Assembly: GCA_039619475.1 (NCBI GenBank)
Contig: CM077115.1
Span: 443,146,792-443,210,791, forward strand
DNA from: Icerya purchasi
Lineage: Eukaryota; Arthropoda; Insecta; Hemiptera; Monophlebidae
Direction of reading: 5' to 3'
Length of the DNA stretch: 64,000 bases
Positions 46,504 through 57,349 of this stretch are shown piece after piece. The first letter of the stretch is position 1. Every line of letters begins with the position of its first letter. Under the pieces are notes generated by a model, which saw only the letters and a list, made by a program, of their open reading frames with translations, was not told the origin of the DNA and did no database searches. The translations under genes and the position numbers were made by a program.

Positions 46504-46759
46504 TATATATTTACAAAGGTTGCGAAGTTACCGCAAATAGCAATAAGCAGACTCTTTATTGATTATTATTTTTAAAATTCTAATATGCGAACAAAATTAA
46601 AAAAAAAAAAAAAAGGCGAAAGAAAGGCAAAGTAAAAGAACTACGCTTTCCAAACAGAAATAAGACATTAGTTGTAAATTTATTTATTTTTGTAATATTG
46701 TAATAGTGACTTAAACTAGATAAATTAGTTGTTAAGAAAATGTAAATTTTTTTGTACAG

Positions 46760-46870
46760 GATTAGCTTATTCGACGTTGGCAGGAGTACCATCTATAGTT
46801 GGAATATATATGGCTTTTTTTCCGGTGCTAATATACGCGTTAATGGGAACCTCAAGGCATATTTCAATGG
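46760..46870 (+). CDS. SLC26-type anion transporter, third visible exon
   Basis: Exon of 111 bp (37 codons), phase 1 at both ends. The acceptor TTTTTGTACAG|GATTAG completes the Gly codon begun at 29333, and the donor is ATGG|GTAAAA at 46871. The peptide reads [20 protein letters not shown] and then [17 protein letters not shown]. This is the helix 1-3 core of SLC26/SulP transporters, including the GxPPxxGxYxxFxPxxxY motif and the very conserved GTSRHxSxG, where anion-binding residues lie in solved family members. Together with 29169-29333 the match is continuous across the splice junction, so the two exons belong to one gene on the + strand. No following exon was recognised up to 64000. Confidence 0.92.
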
Positions 46871-47354
46871 GTAAAATTGTTTTTCTGTTAATTAACGTTA
46901 GTTTATTTAAAATATATTAATTTAAAACATGTAGGATAAGAATATTCGTTTTAATTCAATTTATACGTAGTTTTATATGTATTTTTTTTTTTTCGGATAA
47001 AATTTTTAAATGTATTTTCGAAATTTTATTGCAGAGTTAAAAAAAAACAAGTTAAAATGCTTTATTTCAAAAAATATCCTATCCAACTTTACGACTATTC
47101 GTAAAAATACTGAAATTAATTAAATATGAGGCCTATTTCGTCTCAGAAATTAAATACAAATCCGAGCGGTTGTTATATTTTTGTTTGCGAAAAAGAGGCT
47201 CTAGATTCAGCATATTTAAAACGCAGAAACTTTCAAACTTTCAGTTACGTGTAAATTTCGAAAACTTTTTATATTCTAACGAGCGAAATTTATGGCTATT
47301 TTATAGCCTATATTAAATTTTCGATTATGCGTAATATATCCGAACTAAAATTAT

Positions 47355-49872
47355 GGCCACACTCGAATTGCGCACAGTTATTTACCTGAGTCGAAGGTTA
47401 AAAAAAGGTCTCTAATCTCCACACACGAATTGCGCACCGGAAGTTTGCAGGTATGAAATATAAAAAAACAAACGAAAACGACGCTCGGACCATAATCGCT
47501 GTTCGCTGGACTAAGGATTTCCAAAACTGATGGCCCTTGATCGTACTATATTTTTAATGTTCGATAACTTTCAACATTTTTACGTATCCTATTTTTGACA
47601 ATTAATTTTTAATCTACTAATGAAAAATACTCTACTCCTGCCTATGTATTAAAAATCATTCCTCTATAACGGTTTATTAAAAAATATTTGAGAATACGCC
47701 AGATTAATTTTAAATATACGTAATTGTTTAAACTTCTAATTCCATTTTTGTTTTTAAAACAAGTAGTTCCGATAAATAACTGTAATATATTTATGTTTTA
47801 ATCATTAAAAATTGATTCCGGCTTTTGCAATTTACCAGTTAGCTCAACTTTCAGTAATTTAGCTTACTCCTAATTGTCTACGTTTGTGTTCTTTTATCTT
47901 TCTAGTTTCAAAAGAATTATATTTATGATTACACGTGTATACTACCTCTTGACATAGCGGCAGCTAAAATTTTTCCTTATTTGTAAGTTATTATTTTTAA
48001 TAAAATATTTCACTTTCATATATACGTTAATGTTAATTTCGTGTTACCATTAATGTTAAGCAATTATCAGTGTTAACAGTTTTATCATGGGGATAAATAT
48101 TTCTAGAACAGTTTGAATTCTACAAAGCGCCTGTAAAATAACAATTTTGAAACATCATTTTATTTCTATGATTAAAAATAGAGCAATAATTTAAACAGTG
48201 TCGAATTACTGTTATGTACTTATTATAAGCCGGATGATAATTTTTGATGTTTTTTGATGAGGAAAAATTATGACGCTTACACGTTAAAATGTAAAGCTAT
48301 ATACAAAAATAGTATTAAATGCTCTTTCAGAAAATGCCAACGTTTGAACAACTCTTCTGACCTCTAAGCGCTAAAAGTCGCTCAACGAGTTAAGAATATG
48401 TAATATGACAAATTTAAAATTATCTAAAAATTACTTCAAAATGCATGAATCACCAACCGATATTATTCCTGAAATTTAAAATATACAATAAACAACAAAA
48501 ACTTTGCATCGCAATAAACATTTCCAATAAGCACTTAATTTAAACCCCATTTGCATCTAAAAACGGCAAACGAATGTAGTTTTCGAAAATACATTTAAAC
48601 GGATACTTTGGAAAGAAAAATATAATGATATTTTAGCTTTAAATTTAAATTACCGGAGGGTGCTGGAAACTTAAAAGTTCAAAAAAAAAAAAATTTTTCC
48701 CGAGCATGTTCTGTATTAATGGAAAACATTACACAGAAGTAATGAAATCATATTTCAGTGTTGCTTCTAAGAATTACTTTTTTATTCTCATAACCTAAAT
48801 ATGGGGTTAAACTTCTGCTTCTTTATCATTTATCTAACAAAATACATTAATACCAACCAAATGTGCGCAAAAATATATATTATCTAGAGTAGAAACTATT
48901 TAAAATATACAATAAACAACAAATTATAAAAACTTGACGAAAGAAAATTATCTTGTTAAATCCAACTAACATTTATAGAAAAAAGGTAGTAGTACTAACA
49001 CTATTTATTTGCGTAATTATTATCATTGTAAGTTTTAATTAAATTGTTTTAAATAGGATTTTATTTTAATGGTAAATTTTTGCGTTGTCATTTAAAATTT
49101 AAGTAGAATACTATGTATTGGTACACTAAATGAAAAAAGTTACGATTTTTAACAAATTTGGTTTTAATTCAAATGACAATTTATAACTGAGATTGAACAC
49201 TGATTAATGGATAAAATAAAATCTGAACTGAAACTTTCCCGAAACTCGGTTCCCTCAAACTCGTAAGTAACTCTATATTATAACAACATATTCAATTTGG
49301 CAAACTCGAAAATTTTACATAGTCACATTTATATTTTATGTACATTAATCAGTTGATATGAAAGTATTTTGTATTAATGTGAAATAGAAGCTTCATGAAA
49401 CATAATATGCCGTGCGCTGAATATTCTACATATTCAGTTAGAAATTATCGTAATTTACGTTATTTTATATAATATTCGTGCAAAAATTATTCTATTTCAT
49501 GCAACATTTCTTTAAATATGAGTACGTTCCCTAGAGGTTGTTAAAAATATTTCGAATAACAATCGTACTGCTAACGGGATAGTAGCCTATTTTTCGCAAA
49601 CGTTAAAGGCTTTTTTAATCGACTGAAATGTAGTTCGCTTATTATTCCAAATAGTAAACGCGTTTCATTACGATAACACATTTTGGAAGTCACTGAAAGA
49701 GCGACTTTTACTCATTTTTTAAGTCCTTCATCGATTTTATCAAATCCGGAATGTTTTTTTAAAGGCGGTGCGCAATTCGAGTTGTCAGCGGGTGGGCTAT
49801 TTCGGGTCTGGTGCGGAATTCGTGTGTGACTTGTCACTGTGTTAGTGCTTTGTGCGGAATTCGAGTGTCCCC
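47355..49872. mobile_element. Non-autonomous DNA transposon, TIR family A, copy 2 (long form)
   Basis: 2518 bp, with inverted ends GGCCACACTCGAATTGCGCAC-like at 47355 and, on the other strand, GGGGACACTCGAATTCCGCAC-like at 49872. It is flanked by a perfect 8-bp duplication, AAAATTAT, at 47347-47354 and 49873-49880. The subterminal region has tandem GCGGAATTCG motifs. There is no ORF of note, so it is non-autonomous. The 8-bp duplication fits hAT, P, MULE, Novosib or KDZ-like superfamilies, but the GG...CC ends are not typical of hAT or P. I do not assign a superfamily. Confidence 0.85.
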
Positions 49873-50219
49873 AAAATTATTACCTTTACGGGATTTTATT
49901 TAAGTTGACCACCGTGCTGCTTTGAATTGATTGAAGTGTTCGAATTTAATATTTTAAACGGCAAGCAAGCTGCAATTCTCATTTATCAGTAGTATAATTC
50001 TACTGAAACCATTTTATTTACTCGTTGAACTCGCCAAATAATTTTCCACCTGCCTGCTGCTCTATACCTTTAAACTTTTTTTTGTTTTTGAATTTTTTGG
50101 AAGGTGTAATTTTATTTCTAATAAATTATAATAATACTAACGCCGTATAGAGATTAAATCAAATACCGAACCAACTCGCGTTTGATTTTTAATTGAACAC
50201 GCGAAAAACCCTCAAGAAT

Positions 50220-50995
50220 ATATGTATATGGAATTTAAAACAACTTCAAAAATTCATAGCTCACCGTCAGACACCCTGTTGAAAGTGAAATTCAAAATAT
50301 GAAACAAAACGCGGAAGCTCTTTGATAAAATAAAAAACCGCCGATGAAAAATTATTTAAATACCTCGTTGGTGTCATAAAATAGCAACAAAAATGTTCAC
50401 GCAATAGCTTGAACGAAAAAACCAAAATATGTTTGTTGAAACATGTGCGTAAAAGAACGCATCACAGGAAAAGTATAGCCGAACTTACAAGTTCATATTT
50501 AAACCCATGGACCCCCCAAAAGCTCAAAATTTTGAAAAAATTTTTAAAACCATATTTCTTTTTCTTATCGAAACTTTCAAAATTGACGAAGAGTTCAAAA
50601 AAGCGCGAAAAATGACATAACCTCCTTGTGGAGCGAGTAAATTTTGAACAAGGTTAAAAATACGTACGCGCGTTTCCTATACGTGTATTTGAAAATAGTT
50701 TAGAGCATCCGGGTTTTTTTTTTAACTGGGCCTCCGAGATGGGCTGACAGTTCGAAATTTCGGATTTTTTTTTTTTTTCTGGGATTTTTCGATGAAAATA
50801 GCAACTAAACTGTATTTCATTATTCGTTTTCAAGAATTTTTCTCAACCAGTCATCAACGTACTAACATTGTGACGCAGAAGTATAAAGCACGGGTTAATT
50901 TTTCTTTTTTTTCCAAAAGCACAATCTTAACTAGTAAGTTAAATAATTGCTAATTATAATAATCGAAAATAAAATAAGCATGTGCGAAGTTTCGG
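50220..50995 (+). repeat. Dispersed repeat F, copy 2
   Basis: Collinear with 36775-37440. A Lys-rich 68-codon open stretch at 50409 is part of the repeat and is not shared as an ORF by copy 1. Confidence 0.65.
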
Positions 50996-51035
50996 TCCGT
51001 TGACCAAAGCCTCTAAAATAAATAACCGATTAGTA

Positions 51036-51345
51036 CTACAGGAGGTCCTGTGGTTTGAGCCTCTTTAGACGCCGAAGGACCTCCTCATGTTCGAACCGGC
51101 TCAGGGTTGCTGTGCTGGCGTAGCCGCTTCTCGTGAGCAATCGCGAAATCTTTTTGATTACTTCGCTGACTGATTTAACTCCAAGATCTCGATGAATGTC
51201 ATCATTACGAGAGTAACGATACGCATTAACGAATGCTCGAAGGATGATACTTTGCTGAGCTTCTATTGTAATTGCGATCGGATTTTTTCGGGAGGCGTTT
51301 GCAGTAGATGTCAAGAGTGGAATTCCTGCCAATGAGCCAATATAA
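51036..51345 (-). pseudogene. Jockey-like LINE, C-terminal ORF2 fragment
   Basis: Minus-strand 98-codon stretch with ITIEAQQSIILRAFVNAYRY, NDDIHRDLGVKSVSEVIKKI and a final RRLKRLKPQDLL. The HRDLGxKxVxxxIKK and RRLKRxKPxDL motifs are typical of the last part of jockey-type LINE ORF2. The rest of the element is absent. Confidence 0.7.
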
Positions 51346-51537
51346 TTGAGACAATTTTTTTTTTTTTAATCTGCTTCCTTTTCGGGTTAATAAGAATAGA
51401 GTCTATCGGTAATTTTTCGTTTTTTTTTTGTTGTTTTTTTTTTTTTCTTCATAAAAACGAAAATCAGAATAATACGACAGTCTCCAGAGCTTAAGTAATT
51501 CGGAATTGGATTATTACAAATACAAATAAGCTATATA

Positions 51538-51567
51538 TACGTATATATATATATATATATATATATT
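51538..51567 (+). repeat. (TA)n microsatellite
   Basis: About 30 bp of TA repeats with one CG interruption. Confidence 0.9.
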
Positions 51568-51779
51568 CGTATTCATTATCGTGAAGATTTTTTTTTTTTC
51601 ATTATTTTTAAACGGAACTATACCAAGAGTGTGTTGTTTCAGGGAGACGATAATTCGGGAGTTTAATACATTTAATAATAATTAAGAGGATGTATAAATG
51701 GCTAAAAGGCAACCACAAATGCACAATAAACTGAATTCCGCGATGTAAAAAGTTTCATCTGAAACTTTGGTCAGATATC

Positions 51780-52200
51780 TACCCTTCCTCCTTTCGTGAC
51801 GATCAATCTTTTTATCTACTCGTATTTGTACAACCGAATTGGTCTTTTAGTTTCCTTCGCTTCTCTCTTCTGTTGTCATTTCTATAATTTGCTTGCGTTT
51901 TGGCCATTCTGCTCTGCCTTCCTCTCGTTTTCGCTATTCCCTTGTTCCATTTCTAAATTGTCCACCTCGATGAAACGATGATTTGCGACGCCAATCACAT
52001 CTTTTTTGAATGTCCATTCCTTTCTGTCGAACGTTGTATTCTATATTCTTGTTTGTTGAAACTCAACCTACTCCTTATTGTGCATCTTATATTTTGTCCT
52101 TCTTTATTTACTTTTTTAAATTGGGCTCGTCAACCAAGGACCTTCTACCCAGAAACAATTAAAATTTATATTGTCCGTATCTGACCGAATAAAAATTTAA
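51780..52200 (+). pseudogene. RNase H-encoding LINE, C-terminal fragment
   Basis: Plus strand. MICDANHIFFECPFLSVERC followed by ILYSCLLKLNL matches the family C-terminus. The 3' tail GGGCTCGTCAACCAAGGACC and TATCTGACCGAATAAAAATT closes the copy near 52200. Upstream sequence to 51780 is frameshifted. Confidence 0.7.
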
Positions 52201-52849
52201 CTGACAATTCTTTTCCTTCTTGTTACTATTTCTGAGTGTGTAGATCCTTGGCTGGTGTGCCCTCCCTCCCAAAAAAAAAAAAAAAAAAAAAAAAATGTAA
52301 ATAAACAGAGAAAGAAAAAGTTTTACGATATTCCACTGTTGTAAATAAAAAACAAGACCCATTTTACACCATAACTGCTCATATTCTTTAAAATAACGAC
52401 TTCGGTGTGAAATGCGATATAGATAAACAAACTTTTACGACGTTTATTTAAGAGTCCCCCGCTAGTAAGAAACAGCGACGAAGATGATTAATAATCGGTC
52501 AAATTCTTTATCGAATGTTGTTTTTTTTTTGTTTTTTTTTATTTAATTTATAGTCAGCCATTTTTAAAAGGTAATAAACTTATAGCTCTCCGCCATTTAA
52601 AACCTGACGTAAACGAACTGAATTTGGTTCTAATATCTTTTTTTTTTTTTTTTTTTAATTCGTATTCAGTGGGTTTATGTTCTCTGAAGGTTCTTCCATC
52701 ATTATCTACGATTTTGATTATACGTATGGTATCGCATTCGTTGTTTTTACATGTTTTTTTTAATTTTGTTGTTAAAAGAAGTCAAACTCTTCATATTAGC
52801 AGAGTGTCTAGTCGTAATATTTTTTGATTATAATGTAATAAAATAATCA

Positions 52850-53150
52850 AATTTGGGGGTTGTCAAAAAGCCTTTAAAAGATTTTAAAAGGTTTAGAAAA
52901 AAAACAATAAAGTCACAAAATTTTTAAACACATAAAAATACACATTTCCGGAATATTAAAAGTTTAAAATTGAATATCTTTGTTCTAAATTTAGTATCAT
53001 ATGTAAAAATTATGGTTACCTTTAAACATATAGTGGATCCTTAATCATGTTAGACTGACCTTGCTTCATATCAAATGTTACACATTTCATAAGTTTTTCA
53101 CATAAGCCCCGACATTGACGTCAATAATAAATAAACACAGTATATATGTA
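52850..53150 (+). repeat. Dispersed repeat F, copy 3 (3' part)
   Basis: TTGTTCTAAATTTAGTATCA and GGTTACCTTTAAACATA match the last third of copy 1. Confidence 0.5.
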
Positions 53151-54439
53151 TTGTTATTTCAGAGCTAAACAATACTCGGAAATAACGAATGATGATAGCC
53201 AACGAAATTAGATGAAATTATAAGGTGTAGTTTTAATAGTTTCAGTGAAGTTTCGTGAAGCATGGATAATAGCGAAGGAGAATAGATTTGAGCAGGTCTC
53301 GAAAGGTAAATCGTCGCAGACCTCTATGATAGTGTGTTGATGGCTAAGCGGCTCTGTTTACCGTGGAAATGGGCCAGTAAGCTGTTGTTAGTACTTGCAA
53401 ATAGTAGGTACGTAGATACAGGATGGTGTATTGTAGTCGGCAGATTTTGCACGGATAATAAGGATTTTTGTGTCGGATAGATTAAAGTTTGGTAGCGTGC
53501 GAGATGGTCGATCGACGCATTTTAATCGCAGCAGAAGGCAATGACGTACTACGTAATTGTTTTGAAATATTTTCTATGCGTAAATGTTATAGTCGAATAT
53601 TTTATGCGCACCATTGGAAATTGTAGTCGCAATAAAAAATCCATTCCAGAATTGATAACTTAAACGAAAAAAACGAAAATAAAATCATTTCCATACACGA
53701 AATTTTGGAATAGGCGAAATTTATCATTGACTTTTAAAAAAAAAACACACACACGCACACATAATACACATTTGAGTCCTTTGGACCTTGGCACCCGAAC
53801 TAAAGAGCTAATCTGTCGCAAGGAGTCAAATTGATGCAAGACTTTTCGGATCGCCCTCCCGCTCCCTGAGGAAAGTATTCAAAAAACCCAGGCGGCAGAA
53901 GCAGCGGTAAGTCAAGTGTCAACAGGTTAGCAAGGAACAAGAAAGAAAAAAATTTAACGAGTGTCTATCACGCAGGTACATTAATACATGAATATATGTT
54001 ATGGCCAGCTCCAGCTTTACTTCATATTCTTTCACTCGACGTAAGAATTTTATCTTACGTTGTTTCTTTGAACCACCGTTGGGCTAGCTCTTTTTATATC
54101 TTATGGGCAGCAACGAGTATGTAAAAACCGACGTATTTATGAGTTTTACTGTACAGAAAGTGATTCTTTAGAAACGGATAATACGGGGTATTTACATTTA
54201 CATTTACATCGTTGACGGACAGTATTTACAACATTATTAACATCTCGTTTACATTGTATCATTGACAACAGTTAAATTATTTGCACCATTTACAACATTG
54301 ACATTGGAAGTATGCGTTGTTATCGAAAGGAGAGGACGATGCATGCTAAAGTAGCAGATGATATAGTGGCGCGATTAAAGTGCGTCGACGTGTCATGAAA
54401 AGACAATTGACGTTGCGTAATGTGGAAATGGCTTGTTCA
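53151..54439. other. No recognised feature
   Basis: Less A+T-extreme than its surroundings, but no frame or repeat match was found. Short TTTACA-rich repeats occur at 54189-54300. Confidence 0.5.
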
Positions 54440-55519
54440 TTCTTCAGTTCGAGTCCGAATTCTGCGCGCATAAACTCTATGAATGTGGGACTGTGTGCGA
54501 CCCTCGTAAATCCAAGTTAAGATCACCACCGAGGACTATTTCAGCGCCCTGTACGGGGAATCTACGTTGAACTGATCGACGTCTATGTTGCGCAAGAAGA
54601 AGCATATAGCCTGGGCAAACTTGCGATCGACGAATTCGCGATCCATGAAACGGGCCTCGATCTTTCTCCCCTGGGAGTAAGGATCGACCATCGCCAATCT
54701 TGGTTAGTACAGATGAAAAGGCGGCCTTAATTACTTGCACGAGAGCGGGTAGTAATGTAGCGGCTGCTAGATAATTTCGTAGCAAAACATTTTACTCGAT
54801 CGATTGTAAATCTGTGTGTCTGGAAAACGGGTGATAGTTGACGGAGGTTGCCGGTAAATCCCATGTCCATATAAATCCCATGTCCATATAAATACCATGC
54901 CCATATAAATACCATGCCCATATAAATACCATGTCCATATAAATCCCATGTCCATATAAATCCCATGTCCATATAAATACCATGTCCATATAAATCCCAT
55001 GTCCATGTAAATACCATGTCCATATAAATCCCATGTCCATATAAATACCATGTCCATATAAATACCATGTCCATATAAATCCCATGCCCATATAAATCCC
55101 ATGTCCATATAAATCCCATGCCCATATAAATCCCATGTCCATATAAATCCCATGTCCATATAAATCCCATGTCCATATAAATCCCATGTCCATATAAATA
55201 CCATGTCCATATAAATCCCATGTCCATATAAATACCATGTCCATATAAATACCATGTCCATATAAACACCATGTCCATACCCTCGAAAGGACGCCGATGA
55301 TCATGCATAATGTGTTGAAGTCAAAAATTTCTGCCTAAGGAGAGCGAATCCGATTATACTGCACTCGTCGACGAAAACAATGCGAACAATTGTGAACGCT
55401 GCACGAAACGCGTTCGGCGCTTCTCCATTTGGAGACCGGTCACTTTTTTGGGGAATTCCTGATACGAAAGACAGCGAACACAGCAGATGCGATATATTGT
55501 AATGTTGCGCATGGCTCAC
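54440..55519 (-). pseudogene. Pif1-like helicase pseudogene, disrupted by a minisatellite
   Basis: Minus-strand remnant of a Pif1/Helitron-type DNA helicase. 55519-55301 has NGEAPNAFRAAFTIVRIVFV then DECSIIGFALL, where DECS is the Walker B/DEAD-like motif II. After a frameshift, HDHRRPFEG is followed by a 17-bp minisatellite, and the helicase resumes with FTGNLRQLSPVFQTH. This is motif III (usually GDLRQLPPV), here with Asn for Asp. Downstream, out of frame, SVLTKIGDGRSLLPGEK continues the family's sequence. Walker A is not found. It may come from an autonomous Helitron or from a free-standing Pif1-like repeat gene; it is inactive in either case. Confidence 0.75.
54855..55278. repeat. 17-bp minisatellite, about 24-25 units
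   Basis: The unit on the plus strand is CATGTCCATATAAATCC or CATGTCCATATAAATAC, with occasional CATGCCC and CATGTAA variants. The unit has no stop codon in any of the three minus frames. All three therefore encode the same 17-residue cycle (MDMGFIWTWYLYGHGIY and variants), giving three overlapping long ORFs that are artefacts of the repeat. Eight complete 17-residue cycles (24 units, 408 bp) lie between the helicase parts. Confidence 0.97.
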
Positions 55520-56553
55520 TGCTACACATCTTAAGTAAAAAGAAAATAAAAATAAAATAATATAAAAAATAAAACATAATTTAGAATGGCTGGTGCGAGG
55601 GTATATATGACTGAAATCTCATTGTCGGTTCCGGTTGCCAATCGCCAATCATGAAGAAAAAACAATCCAGCTTATAGGGTCAGCTGCAGCGGTCACGGGC
55701 GAAAAGTCGGAAGAAATTGGAAAAAATCGGTGAAAAGATTTTTTATAATAGTTAGTCGCAGTTTTACCTCCGGGTGAAGTTAATAACTCTTCACTTTGGT
55801 CAGTGGTAGTTTACGTCAGACAAAAAAGGTGAAAATAGCTAAAGTGTCACGCGGTTTACCGTTCTCCAGAATATTTGTTTGCCTTATTCGTAGTAGTTTA
55901 AAGTAGTCTCTTTCAGTGTCAACATTGTAAGTAGTTCGGAAACGTAATCGCGCAACACAAACGTTAAGGCTCGCTTAATAATTCACAGAATTTGAACGTC
56001 TAAAAACTTGGCTACAGATTACAGCACTCCGATCTTTACGCAACAGCAGACCAACCGACCGCCAACCAGCGCATTACGGATCACTATCGACAACAGTGAT
56101 ACGTACAATTTTATTCTACATTTAAACAAAGTTTGTATATTATTTCGTCGTCGTATCCGTAATTAAATATTGTGTTTTTCAACGGTCGACTGGTACCGAC
56201 AGATAGATGTAGAGTATCGTCAGATATATCGGTAACAGCAGAATTCAAACTCATTATTCAATAATCTCCATAAAAATAATAATAAATCATCAAATGACTT
56301 AAATTATCATTTTTTAAATCCACCAGTTCAATAAGATCTCGTGGTTGACATCCCTGACGGGGGAGAAAACGCTTAAGTAACGCTTTAATATGTATAAATA
56401 ATACTTTTTTTGTGTTTCCATGGTAACATTTTATGGTAAAATTTCGTAAGACACTTCGTGAGACGGACAAAGTTTTGAATGACCTCCAGCCAAAAGACAT
56501 GTTCATGTCAAAAAGAAGAGTTCGCATCGATATATATATATATATATATATAT

Positions 56554-56812
56554 ACATATTAATGGCTATGCTATTTTTACACCAGGGGTCATCAGGAAAA
56601 GTGTCCTGTCACGAAATTTGTCCCAGCCACAATTTTATGTAACGAAATATGTAACGAAAATGTAACAAAAAAATGTCTTAATTTTATGCTATGAAAGTTA
56701 AAAATAGCGTAGCCAATGAAAAATAGTTTACTCTTCTACAAGAATTATAGAAGAACTAGACCTGCGTGGGTGAAGGAGGCCCCCCTTCCGAGTACCGAAG
56801 GGCCGAGTATAT
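56554..56812 (-). repeat. TA-bounded repeat family C, diverged copy 3
   Basis: The reverse complement begins ACTCGGCCCTTCGG after (TA)n and holds the TAAAATTAAGACATTTTTTTGTTAC and CGTTACATAAAATTGTG-type blocks. It ends at a (TA)n run (56528-56553). It is more diverged than the 6-7 kb copies. Confidence 0.65.
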
Positions 56813-56843
56813 ATATACACACACACATATATATATATATATT

Positions 56844-57132
56844 AATTACAACGTAAATTCGAAAAAATGTCCCAATTTTATGTAAGGTTTGTTATATTTT
56901 ATAGGATTATTGTTATTGTTATTTAAAAAATGTCACAATATTATGTAACGAAAAATATAACGAAACAATATCTTAATTTTATATAATGAAAGTTAAATGT
57001 TAGGATAGGATTTTTGTGACGTATGTTATTTTTTGTGTGTGTTGATGCCGGTAAGAATTACGAGTACGTTGTAAATTTTGATCATTTTATACAAAGTATA
57101 GAAAAGAAAGAGACAGAAATGAAAGCAAGAGG
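56844..57132 (-). repeat. TA-bounded repeat family C, copy 4
   Basis: Inverted copy: starts TTAATTACAACGTAA beside a (TA)n run and contains AAAAAATGTCCCAATTTTAT and the ACAAAGTATAGAAAAGAAAGAGACAG block. It is truncated at GCAAGAGGA, where it meets copy 5 head to head. Confidence 0.8.
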
Positions 57133-57347
57133 ATCCTATCCTAACATTTAACTTTCATTATATAAAATTAAGATATTGTTTCAATACATTTTTCGTTACA
57201 TATTTCGTTACATAAAATTGTGACATTTTTTAAATAACAATAACAAAAATCCTATAAAATATAACAAACGTTACACAAAATTGTGACACTTTTTGGAACA
57301 TTTTTTCGAATGGGGGGTAGCCTAAGAATTACGTTGTAGTTAATATA
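57133..57347 (+). repeat. TA-bounded repeat family C, copy 5 (truncated)
   Basis: Direct copy starting TCCTATCCTAACATTTAAC and ending GGGGGGTAGCCTAAGAATTA then CGTTGTAGTTAA beside (TA)n. Together with copy 4 it forms an inverted repeat of about 500 bp. Confidence 0.8.
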
Positions 57348-57349
57348 TA

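Larger units (their letters stand above)
29334..46759 (+). other. Intron 2 of the SLC26-type gene (17.4 kb)
   Basis: Bounded by GTAAAA at 29334 and TTTGTACAG at 46759. It contains three mariner elements on the gene's own strand, a Tc1/mariner-superfamily pseudogene, a hAT pseudogene, two pieces of the RNase H LINE and a SINE. No additional exon is needed, because phases match directly across it. Confidence 0.85.

Noticed and set aside
54855..55278. CRISPR-like array
   Set aside because: The units are contiguous 17-bp tandem repeats without spacers, in a eukaryotic context.
54767..55304. Three overlapping 160-190-codon ORFs on the minus strand
   Set aside because: They are the three frames of a stop-free 17-bp minisatellite and encode the same 17-residue cycle; only short flanks are real helicase remnants.
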